NCBI GenBank assembly: GCA_002702705.1
Contig: PABH01000055.1
Location: forward strand, 1-64,000
Reading direction: 5' to 3'
Origin: Anaerolineaceae bacterium
Lineage (GTDB): Bacteria > Chloroflexota > Anaerolineae > Anaerolineales > Anaerolineaceae
DNA: 64,000 nt
In this document: positions 46,242 to 55,001 of the stretch, piece by piece
Layout: the number at the start of each line of letters is the position of its first letter
Position numbering within the stretch: position 1 is the stretch's first letter
Position numbers and translations under genes: made by a program
Notes under the pieces: generated by a model
Database searches by the model: none
Told to the model about the DNA's origin: nothing
Seen by the model: only the letters and a program-made list of their open reading frames with translations

Positions 46242-49121
46242 ATGTTGTTTAAAAATAAAAACAAAAATAGAGGGAAATCATTTACGATAATAAACGTTGT
46301 AATGATTGCAGGATTCCTATTAACTTCCTGCCGACAAACCTTAATTCCAGCAACGGGTTTAGAAAGTAGTACTACACCTGACCTTATTATGATTCAGGCT
46401 GAAACACCAGAACCTGAAGAATTGCCGGAAGCGACACCAACAATCGTACCTACAGTTCTGCAAGATTTGTTGAATGGTTTTTCCACCTTCTTACCATTGG
46501 TAAACCGATCCGCTGAACCAACTCCAGCGCCAACAATTCCGCCTGTAATCCCAACCCTACCGCCTCCCGGTGATGGTGATTGGGCGATGGTTGCTTCCAA
46601 TCCACAGCGGACTTCGTGGTCACGGGAAGAAGTATCCGGTAATTTAGGGGTTGAATGGTATCGCCCGATTGAAGCGTATATTCCTCAAAATGTGCAGTTA
46701 ATTGCTTCTGGTGGCTTAATCTATGTAGCTACTGCCAATGGATTGTATGCCTTGAATGCGTTTAATGGTGAAACCGTTTGGCGGTTCGATACAAAAATGC
46801 CTTTGGGTAATTCGCCAACAGTGGCGAATGGCGTGGTATATGTTGGCGGGTATGATCGTAATTTATATGCCTTACGAGCTGCAGATGGTGCTTTTCTGTG
46901 GTCATTTAATGGTGCTGGTGCTGGATATTCCACGAATCCGCTGGTCATTGATGGAAAGGTGTTATTAGGTAACCGCGATGGATATTTTTATGCGATTGGG
47001 GAACATGGTACTACTCAGCAAGGTCAATTGGTATGGAAATTCAAAACGGATGGCTTTATTGATATAAGTGCAGCTTATGCCGATGGGGTAGTGTACTTTG
47101 CATCGAACGACAATCATGGTTATGCCTTGCGGGTGAGTAATGGTAGTTTGGTTTGGAAGTCCGAATTACTTCCAGGCGATGGATATCAATCCTATTGGCC
47201 TGTAATATATGGTGACGCGGTCATCTTTTCTGCCGCATCCGGATACCGGACTGGTTTTGACCCTGGAACCACTACCTTGGATGATCTTGCCGGTAATGAT
47301 TACGGTAAGGTCTTTGATATGGACCGCGATGCAGTGTTTGGTAATTCACCATTGGGTTCATTCATTGGGCCGACCGTTCCTAATCAAAATTGGGCAAATG
47401 GTAATCAGGTTTTAGATTATTCTGCTGTAACGGATTATTTAGAGGAAAAACCATGGCGGCGGACGTACATTATGCTAAATCGGGGCGATGGTAGAGAGTA
47501 TACTTTTGATTCTGATGGTGATGGCCGGCGGGAATATTTGCCTGCTCTAATGTACGGAACTCATTCCGGCAACCGATATCCTCCGATTATTGGTTCCGAT
47601 GGTATCTTATATTTTAATAACTTACACCAAAACTTTTACATTCCGCAAGGTAAAGTAGTGGGATGGTTAATAGGTACTCCTTATATGAGTTTGGCTGGTG
47701 GCCAGGGAGCTGTTGATGAACCACAGGCTTTATCTGCGGGAGGAGATGTTGTTTATCGAAATCGTTGTTGTGACCGGCAAGGTGATTACTTTGGGATCGG
47801 CTCCCGTACTGTTGGAAATTTATGGAGCTACGGTGATCCATTATCTCTTATGATTAGTGGATATGACGAGATGTGGTATGGAATGACGGATGGAGAGACA
47901 GAACGTTTGCGTGGTAATTATGGTACACAAAATGGTATATATCATAATCATGGTGATCAGAACCCGATTATTCCTTATCAGGGAAAGTTATATGTCCACC
48001 GAAGTAATGCCGTTATTGCCTTTGGAAACAATGCGGTAAAAAGAGAATTACCCTTATTAACAATACAATCCCCAAATCAAAATGTTTCCGTAAAATCGGA
48101 TAATGAATTAAGGGCTATCTTAGCGAATGAAATTCAAAAAATGATCGATGCAGGCTTATTGCGACCGGGTTATTATAATTCGGGCCAATATAGTTTGTAT
48201 TCCCAGTTTGCTAACTATTTTGAGAATCCTGGTGAAACATTATATGCGCTGGCGTTAGCCTATCCCCATCTTTCATCTGATCTTCAGAATCAGACCAGGC
48301 AGTATTTGATCAACACCTTTGACACTTATTTTGATCCGACCATGATTGCCAGGACAGGTTGGAAAGACGGGGCTGCCAGGGAATGGATGCCGCTGCCTCC
48401 TGAAGCTGAGGCTTCTGCCCAAAATTTTGGACCGCTTGTAAATAGTAATTCTAAATTTTCTTGGACTTACCCGCCGTTTAATTTTTATGCACTATGGAAA
48501 TACACCAATATCGTCCCGGAGGATACGGCACGAGCATATCAGTTAAGTAAATCCAGGATACAAACCCAGGTACCTGGATTAGCGACGAACGATTATTTGT
48601 TAGACCGACCCTATGAAATTAACGCTTATATCGCAGGTTATATTGGTTTTCTTGAATTGCAAGACAAAGCTGGCATGAGTTCTCAGGATATCAATATAAG
48701 GAATCAAGTAAGCAGTGAATTAAATCGGTTGATCAATTTACGGGTTCAAAGTTTTAACAAAGATACGCCCTGGTCAGCAGATAATTATTATCACCGTCGA
48801 CCAATGAATATTTCTCAGAATTTTTTGTTTTTGGTGCCGGAATTAGCAGCTGAATTGCGTCAGGGTGCGAATAGCAAGGTTGTGGAAGCTTTAAACGAAT
48901 ATACCTACACGGCACCCTATTGGTTTGTGAGCCGTTACAATGCTGTGGTGAATGAAGGTGTAAGGCAAAACCTTTATGATCCCATTGCGCTGTTCCAGGC
49001 AAAGGCGTTGATCCTTAATCAAAGTGCTTCAGAATTGGTTCCTTATCTAGATGTACCTGCCTTTTATCGTGGTGACCTGTTTTATATAATGAACTTGGTT
49101 CGAGCGATTGAAGCAGAGTAG
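46242..49121 (+). CDS. PQQ-repeat beta-propeller lipoprotein
   Basis: 959 aa from ATG 46242, preceded by GGAG (46232-46235). A basic N-terminus and a lipobox LTSC (Cys30) predict lipid anchoring outside. After a Pro/Thr-rich linker (~50-105) comes a pyrroloquinoline-quinone-type eight-bladed propeller with repeats such as VATANGLYALNAFNGETVW, VYVGGYDRNLYALRAADG and YFASNDNHGYALRVSNG. A DSDGDG loop looks like a calcium site. The C-terminal ~300 residues are alpha-helical, without recognised family. PQQ binding itself is not shown; many propellers of this type only scaffold. It is the only plus-strand gene in this half of the locus. Confidence 0.8.
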   Translation: MLFKNKNKNRGKSFTIINVVMIAGFLLTSCRQTLIPATGLESSTTPDLIMIQAETPEPEELPEATPTIVPTVLQDLLNGFSTFLPLVNRSAEPTPAPTIPPVIPTLPPPGDGDWAMVASNPQRTSWSREEVSGNLGVEWYRPIEAYIPQNVQLIASGGLIYVATANGLYALNAFNGETVWRFDTKMPLGNSPTVANGVVYVGGYDRNLYALRAADGAFLWSFNGAGAGYSTNPLVIDGKVLLGNRDGYFYAIGEHGTTQQGQLVWKFKTDGFIDISAAYADGVVYFASNDNHGYALRVSNGSLVWKSELLPGDGYQSYWPVIYGDAVIFSAASGYRTGFDPGTTTLDDLAGNDYGKVFDMDRDAVFGNSPLGSFIGPTVPNQNWANGNQVLDYSAVTDYLEEKPWRRTYIMLNRGDGREYTFDSDGDGRREYLPALMYGTHSGNRYPPIIGSDGILYFNNLHQNFYIPQGKVVGWLIGTPYMSLAGGQGAVDEPQALSAGGDVVYRNRCCDRQGDYFGIGSRTVGNLWSYGDPLSLMISGYDEMWYGMTDGETERLRGNYGTQNGIYHNHGDQNPIIPYQGKLYVHRSNAVIAFGNNAVKRELPLLTIQSPNQNVSVKSDNELRAILANEIQKMIDAGLLRPGYYNSGQYSLYSQFANYFENPGETLYALALAYPHLSSDLQNQTRQYLINTFDTYFDPTMIARTGWKDGAAREWMPLPPEAEASAQNFGPLVNSNSKFSWTYPPFNFYALWKYTNIVPEDTARAYQLSKSRIQTQVPGLATNDYLLDRPYEINAYIAGYIGFLELQDKAGMSSQDINIRNQVSSELNRLINLRVQSFNKDTPWSADNYYHRRPMNISQNFLFLVPELAAELRQGANSKVVEALNEYTYTAPYWFVSRYNAVVNEGVRQNLYDPIALFQAKALILNQSASELVPYLDVPAFYRGDLFYIMNLVRAIEAE

Positions 49122-49158
49122 AAAAAGTAATTGTGTGACCTTTATCATATTAACGGAT

Positions 49159-50205
49159 CTAGCCGAAAATACTGCGGTAAACATTTCTTCCGGTGCGTTT
49201 TTCGGTGGTGTCCATAATCCAGGTGCTTATGCCCAAAGTAAATAAGCTGATGATGATAATATGAAGACTAAGGATATGATAAAGCCAAGGTAGATACGTT
49301 GCGGTCAGATACACAAATGTTGTAATAAAAATAATATTTAACAAATAAATACCATAGGATCTTTTCCCCATTTTTTCCAAAAAAGAAACAATGGGGATTT
49401 TTTTTCGCTCCACAATGGTATATAAGGGAATCACAAATACTGGCAGCAGCCATTCAGCTGCTTTAAATTCTAAATAGCCAACTTCTTGAAGTGAAGCAAC
49501 CAGATATAGACAGAATGCTGATAAAGCGAAAATCCACCAATATTTTTTTAACCATGGTTGGATTTTGTTACTATGTAACGAAAACACGATACCAAAGGGA
49601 TAAAAAACTGCCCATAATGCCAGGGGTATTCTCAATACTGGTGGGGCGAGCAATTTCATAACCTCGGGAAACTTAAAGCCAATAATTCCCGGTACACTGA
49701 TATTGGCTAAAACAACCTGAATTCCCCCAAAAATTAACATAGTTAAGAAAGGGTATTTTTCAGCTAATTTTAGGATGAGAGGAGATAAAAGAATATAAAA
49801 AACAAGGATAGGAATAAAGTTATATGGATAACCAACTAATATATTTTTTAGATAGCCAAAAATATCATAAATCTCTCCTCGAACAAAAAAAACGGTCAGA
49901 TAAAAGACAAGAGACCAGATAACATAAGGCACAATTGCATTTTGTAAAGCGGGTAATAACATTTTATATGCTTTAAGAATTGGTTTATTCCGAAGAGAAT
50001 AAACCATAAAACTACCAGCCAAAAATAAAAATGTGGGGACGGCAATAACACCAATTTCTTTTATAAATAATAAAATATTCGTTTCAATTACACCTGGTTT
50101 CGGTAAATCATACTGCGATGTATTTAACAAACTGAGTACGATGGAATGATTAATGATCACTAAGAGAATGGCAATGCCCCGGAAAGCCGGAAATTGACGG
50201 TTCAT
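49159..50205 (-). CDS. Acyltransferase 3 family membrane protein (copy 3)
   Basis: 348 aa, about ten membrane helices. It opens MNRQFPAFRGIAILLVIINHS with the family His, and ends RSYGIYLLNIIF. It is more diverged from the tandem pair at 24389-26626 than these are from each other. It is the last gene of a cassette with a carrier protein, an acyl ligase and two amidotransferase-like enzymes, so it may place that cassette's acyl or amidated product on the glycan (inference). Confidence 0.87.
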   Translation of the reverse strand: MNRQFPAFRGIAILLVIINHSIVLSLLNTSQYDLPKPGVIETNILLFIKEIGVIAVPTFLFLAGSFMVYSLRNKPILKAYKMLLPALQNAIVPYVIWSLVFYLTVFFVRGEIYDIFGYLKNILVGYPYNFIPILVFYILLSPLILKLAEKYPFLTMLIFGGIQVVLANISVPGIIGFKFPEVMKLLAPPVLRIPLALWAVFYPFGIVFSLHSNKIQPWLKKYWWIFALSAFCLYLVASLQEVGYLEFKAAEWLLPVFVIPLYTIVERKKIPIVSFLEKMGKRSYGIYLLNIIFITTFVYLTATYLPWLYHILSLHIIIISLFTLGISTWIMDTTEKRTGRNVYRSIFG

Positions 50206-50214
50206 AAGCAGCCT

Positions 50215-51204
50215 CTACTGATTAAGAGATAATGGTTTTAATCGCAAGTACTCAGTTGATCGTTGCTTTTGGATTATATCGGCGATAATCCGATCTGTCT
50301 GTTCAACAGAAATGCCAGCTTCTTTGGCTATTAAACTGCTGGGAATATTATTTTCATGAGCAAACCATACCAAATCTAATATTTCAAAGGGAAGCCGGAA
50401 GAAAAATTCCTCCTGGGTACTGCCGGCACTGTATGTATCCGATGTTGGTGTGCGGTTTTGAATATCTTCGGGAATATCCAAAACTTTGGCTAACTGATAA
50501 ACCTGGCTTTTAAATAGGTGTTGGATCGGTTGAATATCAACGCCGCCATCTCCATGCTTAACAAAAAAGCCCATTGCATGTTCATTTTTGTTGGCTGTAC
50601 CAATTACGGCATAATTCAACCGTTCCGCGTGGTAATACAAAAATGCCATCCGCGTTCGCTGCTTAAAATTGGAAGCGGCGACAATTTGACGAAATGCTTG
50701 GGGCGGAATACGTTTCCGAATTTCTTCTCCATCTGGCGAAATGGCTGTTAGATAAAAAACATTTAAGGTTTTATCATCCAGAAGGCTGCCCGGGAGCGTG
50801 ATTTTTGATTTCCACCCGTGTCCAAAATCGGGAATGACCTGGCGGATAGCTTCATCCCGTCTTTGATAACAACCAGCGCCAGATAAAGCAGGACTGATGT
50901 CTTCGGTGATTGTCTCAAAACCATATTGTTTCGCGATTTCTACAGCCAAGGATTCACTTTCCGGACTGGATTCTTTTTCCGGCATCATTAAACCCAACAT
51001 GTTTTCTCCGCCAAATGCTCTCGCGCATAAAGCTGCCACCACTGAGGAATCGATACCCCCACTGATACCTAACACAACACCTCGTTTATGGAAATTGTGC
51101 TGCACCTCGGTTTGTAAAAATTGGACGATCCGGTTTACTTCTTGTTCCGGATTGATTTTTAATGAATTTTTATTAAATGATTTGGAAGTTATCGAGGGGT
51201 TCAT
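50215..51204 (-). CDS. nadE: NAD synthase-like ATP-dependent amidating enzyme
   Basis: 329 aa. The ATP-pyrophosphatase loop GISGGIDSSVV is near residue 50; GTANKNEHAMGFFVKHGDGGVDIQPI is the NadE deamido-NAD/ATP region, and RTPTSDTYSAGSTQEE follows. No glutaminase domain, so it uses free ammonia. Sequence family is NadE, but its place beside asparagine synthase, a ligase and a carrier protein suggests a paralog that amidates a different carboxylate in polysaccharide precursor synthesis. Housekeeping NadE cannot be excluded. Confidence 0.8.
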   Translation of the reverse strand: MNPSITSKSFNKNSLKINPEQEVNRIVQFLQTEVQHNFHKRGVVLGISGGIDSSVVAALCARAFGGENMLGLMMPEKESSPESESLAVEIAKQYGFETITEDISPALSGAGCYQRRDEAIRQVIPDFGHGWKSKITLPGSLLDDKTLNVFYLTAISPDGEEIRKRIPPQAFRQIVAASNFKQRTRMAFLYYHAERLNYAVIGTANKNEHAMGFFVKHGDGGVDIQPIQHLFKSQVYQLAKVLDIPEDIQNRTPTSDTYSAGSTQEEFFFRLPFEILDLVWFAHENNIPSSLIAKEAGISVEQTDRIIADIIQKQRSTEYLRLKPLSLNQ

Positions 51205-51216
51205 TATGAGTCCTTT

Positions 51217-53178
51217 TTATTGGGGAATACGATCAATAATTAATAGTTTTTCCCGTGAGATTGGGTTTGGTTTGGAAAATTTCTTTTGAATAAAAAATTG
51301 ATCTACCAATTGGGTTGAAATCATTCCTGTAAGAGCCATTTCTTCAATTTCAGATAATTTTCCAGCGTTTTTTGCCTTAGATAATAATTTGCCTACCCCG
51401 AATGGATTAAAAATTTGATTCTTGTTGAGACCATCCGTAGATAGAAGGTCCATCACATAGGTACTATCCGGATCATTATTGATAAAACTATCGATAATAG
51501 GAGCACGGTATGGTTTCTTGCGCCGCAACCAGATCTCTTTTGGTAACATTTTTTTTGCAAAATGCCGTAATATCCATTTTTCTTGTAATCCCCTTAATTT
51601 CAAATGGTCCGGAAGGTGGTTTGCAAATTCAACCAAATTTACATCCAGAAAAGGGTATCTGCCTTCAACGGAGTTAGCCATCGCCATCCGATCGCCTTGG
51701 GATGATAATAAATAAGGTGACATAAACGTTTGGATTTCAAGATATTGGGTTTGTGCTAACGAAGACCACTGTTTAAATTGAGGTGGAAGAATAATCGGAT
51801 AATCATAAGGAGTATATGACAAACTATTTGGTTGATTCAAAAAACGATTTGTCCGGCTAGTGTTAAACCAGCGAATATGATGCGTGTAAAAATCTGCTTG
51901 GGTGTCTGTAATATTTTTTCCAAAAAAACTTTGAACAAATTTTGCTTGGTTCAGGTTGGCGATTTCAGGGTAAAGGACACCAAATAAAGCTTCTCTTCGT
52001 TGGGATTCAGGCTGACGGGCAACAAAACGCCTGATTTTATCTTCTTTGAAGATATCATACCCACCCAAAACCTCATCTGCTCCTTCTCCGGTTAGAACAA
52101 CCTTGTAATTGTTCTCACGAACTAATTTTGAGAGCAAATACATTGGAGCAGGGGAAGTGCGTAAGATGGGTGTTTCTGTATGCCATATTACTTCCGGAAA
52201 AATTCGTCCAATATCCTTTGCATCACATGTGATTTCATGGTGATTTACACCAAGTTCTTTTGTAAATTCATTTTGAAATTCTCTCTCATCATAGGCTGGA
52301 TGAGAGAATTGAATGGAAAAGGTTTCAACAGGGGTATCTGAATGGTTCTGGATAATTGCAGTAGTGGTAGAAGAATCTAGGCCACCGCTTAAATAAGCAC
52401 CTACTTCAACGTCGGCTCTAAGCCGGATCTGGGTTGCTTGGATCAATAACGATTCAAACTGTTCAAGATATTCCTGGTCGCTTAATGGATGCTCCGGTTT
52501 TGTAAAATCCATTTGCCAATAAGGATGAGTTGAAATTGAGCCATTTTTGAAGATCATGTAATGTGCTGGTGGAAGTTCTTGGATTCCTTTAAACACAGAA
52601 GAAGGGGATAGGGTTGCCCAATAGGTAAAAACTTGTTGAATCGCAGTGAGATCGAATTCCGGCTGCCAATCTTCCAAAGCTAAAAAAGCCTTAATCTCCG
52701 AAGCAAATAGTAATTTTTTATTATCCCATTGATAAAACAATGGTCTGATACCAAAACGATCTCGTGCTATAAACAAAGATTGTTTTATTTCATCCCAAAT
52801 CGCAAAAGCGAATTGCCCATTTAATTTTTGAAGAGCTGCTTCACCGTATTCTTCGTAAAGATGAAGGATAACCTCTGTATCGGTGTTTGTCAGGAAATGG
52901 TGTCCTTTTTTTACTAAATCTTGTTTTAGTTCAATATAGTTAAATATTTCTCCGTTAAACACAATCCACAAAGTTTGATCTTCATTATGAATGGGTTGTT
53001 GGCCACCCGCCAAATCAACAATGCTTAAGCGGGTGCTGACCAAGCCACAGGATTGGCTGCGATAAATCCCATATTCATCGGGACCACGATGTTGTAAAAA
53101 GGAGGCCATCCCGATCAAACTATCGATCTCAATCGTTTGGTTAGCGTTTACTGTGGTGATTCCGGCGATACCGCACAT
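51217..53178 (-). CDS. asnB: Glutamine-dependent asparagine synthase-like amidotransferase
   Basis: 653 aa. Begins MCGIAG, so Cys2 is available after Met removal to hydrolyse glutamine; RLSIVDLAGGQQPIHNED and WIVFNGEIFNY complete the class II glutaminase domain. The synthetase domain has PP-loop SGGLDSSTT and GEGADEVLGGYD. Classical AsnB are near 550-630 aa, and this one is a little longer. Many polysaccharide loci carry such an enzyme (exosortase-associated amidotransferases) to amidate uronic acids or other carboxylates. Neighbours are the NadE-like gene and the acyl ligase, only 4 nt away. Confidence 0.9.
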   Translation of the reverse strand: MCGIAGITTVNANQTIEIDSLIGMASFLQHRGPDEYGIYRSQSCGLVSTRLSIVDLAGGQQPIHNEDQTLWIVFNGEIFNYIELKQDLVKKGHHFLTNTDTEVILHLYEEYGEAALQKLNGQFAFAIWDEIKQSLFIARDRFGIRPLFYQWDNKKLLFASEIKAFLALEDWQPEFDLTAIQQVFTYWATLSPSSVFKGIQELPPAHYMIFKNGSISTHPYWQMDFTKPEHPLSDQEYLEQFESLLIQATQIRLRADVEVGAYLSGGLDSSTTTAIIQNHSDTPVETFSIQFSHPAYDEREFQNEFTKELGVNHHEITCDAKDIGRIFPEVIWHTETPILRTSPAPMYLLSKLVRENNYKVVLTGEGADEVLGGYDIFKEDKIRRFVARQPESQRREALFGVLYPEIANLNQAKFVQSFFGKNITDTQADFYTHHIRWFNTSRTNRFLNQPNSLSYTPYDYPIILPPQFKQWSSLAQTQYLEIQTFMSPYLLSSQGDRMAMANSVEGRYPFLDVNLVEFANHLPDHLKLRGLQEKWILRHFAKKMLPKEIWLRRKKPYRAPIIDSFINNDPDSTYVMDLLSTDGLNKNQIFNPFGVGKLLSKAKNAGKLSEIEEMALTGMISTQLVDQFFIQKKFSKPNPISREKLLIIDRIPQ

Positions 53179-53182
53179 AAGT

Positions 53183-54712
53183 TTACTTCAATCCTGTCTT
53201 TTTAATTTTTCCGGAGGATGTTTTTGGGAGTTCGTCTAAAATTTCAATATATTTTGGGATCATAAAATCTTCCAGATTTTTTTTGCAATGTCGCATGATA
53301 TCTTTTTGATCCAAACTGGGATCACGCAAGACGACAAAAGCCTTTATCGCCTCTCCATACAAGTCATCCGGTACCCCAATTACAGCAGCATCCTGAATCC
53401 CATCCAATTTGTATAGAACATTTTCAACTTCTTTTGGGGATACCTTTTCACCGCGGCTTTTGATGATGTCATCTCTTCTGGAAATAAAATAAAAATACCC
53501 ATCAGAATCCATCTTAAAAAGATCACCTGTGTAACAAAGTGTTTCTCCGGGAATAGGACCTGGAGGAAACCGGATTGCGGTGGTTTTTGGATCATTCCAA
53601 TATCCCCGCATTACGTGGCGGCCGCGTACTACCAATTCGCCTGGAGTACCTGGAGGCAGACGGTGCCCTTCTTCATCTTCGATCCAAGCTTCTGTACCGG
53701 GGATGGGGATGCCGACTGATTCGGATTTTGTCGTCATATCTTCAGGTGGTAAATATAAAGTACGTTTTGTTTCGGTTAATCCATACATGGAATAAAAATC
53801 CACATTTGGAAAGAGTGATTGAATCTTTTCAATATGCCATGAGGATAAAGCGGCTGCTGTATTGGTCATATATCGTAAACTGGATAAATCGTAAACAGAT
53901 AATTCCATATTAAATAAAACAGAAAATAAAGTTGGTACACCGGGAAATCCGGTTACCTTTTCTTCCTGGATTCTTTTTAATATTAATGATGGAAATAAAA
54001 AGCCTTTTTCTAATATTAACGTACCACTAAAAGCAAACGTCATGATTAGTTGATAAAGGCCATAATCAAAAGAAAGTGGTAATGCGTTAAGAATGATATC
54101 TTGTGGTGTGTTTTTTAGGTAAGAAATAATTGATTGGGCAGCAAAAACCATATTTGCGTGGGATGTCATGACGCCCTTTGGATCACCGGTACTACCGGAA
54201 GTGTAAATCAAACATGCTAGATCCTGATCAATATTAAACGATCTGGGTTCTTCCTCACCATAACCTGAAATAAAATCAGATAAAGCAACGATCGATTTAT
54301 CTGTTGATTGGTATTCTCCTGAAATGAAAACAAAAGATAAATCTGGTAAAGATTTGCGCTCTTCACTTAATAAATTTGAATGTAGAGGAGTGGTGATAAT
54401 CGCCTTAGCATTACAATTATTGAGAATATAAATTAATTTATCAGCTTTTGTACTTTGGTTTATCACCACAAAAACTGCATCAATTTTTAAAATAGCGAAA
54501 ATCGCAATTACCTGGTCAGAACAATTTGGTAAAAATAAGGCGACTCTATCACCTCGTTGAACGCCGTTATCTCGCAGAGCGTTGGCCAATGTGTTAACCT
54601 GTTGGTTTATCTCATGATAAGTTAATCTTAAACCATCACTGACCAAGGCTATTTTATTGGGATATCGCTTTAGGCTGTTGGTTAAGAATTGTTGAACTAA
54701 CAATGTTTGCAT
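53183..54712 (-). CDS. AMP-forming acyl ligase (second ligase, exosortase-associated type)
   Basis: 509 aa. Motifs: IYTSGSTGDPKGVMTSHAN, LPLSFDYGLYQLIM, TGFPGVPTLFSVL, YSMYGLTETKRTLYLPPEDM, GRHVMRGYWNDP, YTGDLF and a final SSGKIKKTGL with the catalytic Lys. These blocks match ligases found with PEP-CTERM/exosortase loci (family recalled). The acid substrate is not an amino acid by pocket type: the FD-x-S pocket Asp of the first ligase is absent in this context. It likely loads the ACP 17 nt upstream. It differs strongly from the prolyl-type ligase at 28221. Confidence 0.88.
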   Translation of the reverse strand: MQTLLVQQFLTNSLKRYPNKIALVSDGLRLTYHEINQQVNTLANALRDNGVQRGDRVALFLPNCSDQVIAIFAILKIDAVFVVINQSTKADKLIYILNNCNAKAIITTPLHSNLLSEERKSLPDLSFVFISGEYQSTDKSIVALSDFISGYGEEEPRSFNIDQDLACLIYTSGSTGDPKGVMTSHANMVFAAQSIISYLKNTPQDIILNALPLSFDYGLYQLIMTFAFSGTLILEKGFLFPSLILKRIQEEKVTGFPGVPTLFSVLFNMELSVYDLSSLRYMTNTAAALSSWHIEKIQSLFPNVDFYSMYGLTETKRTLYLPPEDMTTKSESVGIPIPGTEAWIEDEEGHRLPPGTPGELVVRGRHVMRGYWNDPKTTAIRFPPGPIPGETLCYTGDLFKMDSDGYFYFISRRDDIIKSRGEKVSPKEVENVLYKLDGIQDAAVIGVPDDLYGEAIKAFVVLRDPSLDQKDIMRHCKKNLEDFMIPKYIEILDELPKTSSGKIKKTGLK

Positions 54713-54729
54713 ATGGTTATATTAAAAAT

Positions 54730-54978
54730 CTAGTTGGTTTTTCGTTGGATAAAATTGGCAATACTTTCAATTGAGTCGAAATTTGCCGGCTCGATTTCTG
54801 AATCCTCGATGGAAATGTTAAATGTTTCTTCCACATAAGCGACAATTTCCATTACATTCATTGAATCAACGATTCCATTTTCCAAAAAAGAGGCATTATC
54901 TGGGTAGGGGTATCCTTTATCAGTGAATAAAATATTTTCTGCGATGTAGTTTTTGATTATTTCTTTAATGGCTGCCAT
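54730..54978 (-). CDS. Acyl carrier protein (second carrier)
   Basis: 82 aa. The attachment serine is Ser39 in VDSMN, followed by VMEIVAYVEETFNISI. An AAGGAG-like site precedes the ATG. Pairs with the 53183 ligase by adjacency. The acyl product could feed the acyltransferase at 49159 or a dehydrogenase such as the 9299 enzyme (inference). Confidence 0.87.
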   Translation of the reverse strand: MAAIKEIIKNYIAENILFTDKGYPYPDNASFLENGIVDSMNVMEIVAYVEETFNISIEDSEIEPANFDSIESIANFIQRKTN

Positions 54979-55001
54979 TTTTTGCTCCTTGATTTAATAA
55001 A

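Noticed and set aside
53183-54712. Second prolyl ligase
   Set aside because: The pocket region (LSFDYGLYQL, MYGLTETKR) is of the aryl/fatty acyl ligase type, not of the amino acid type.
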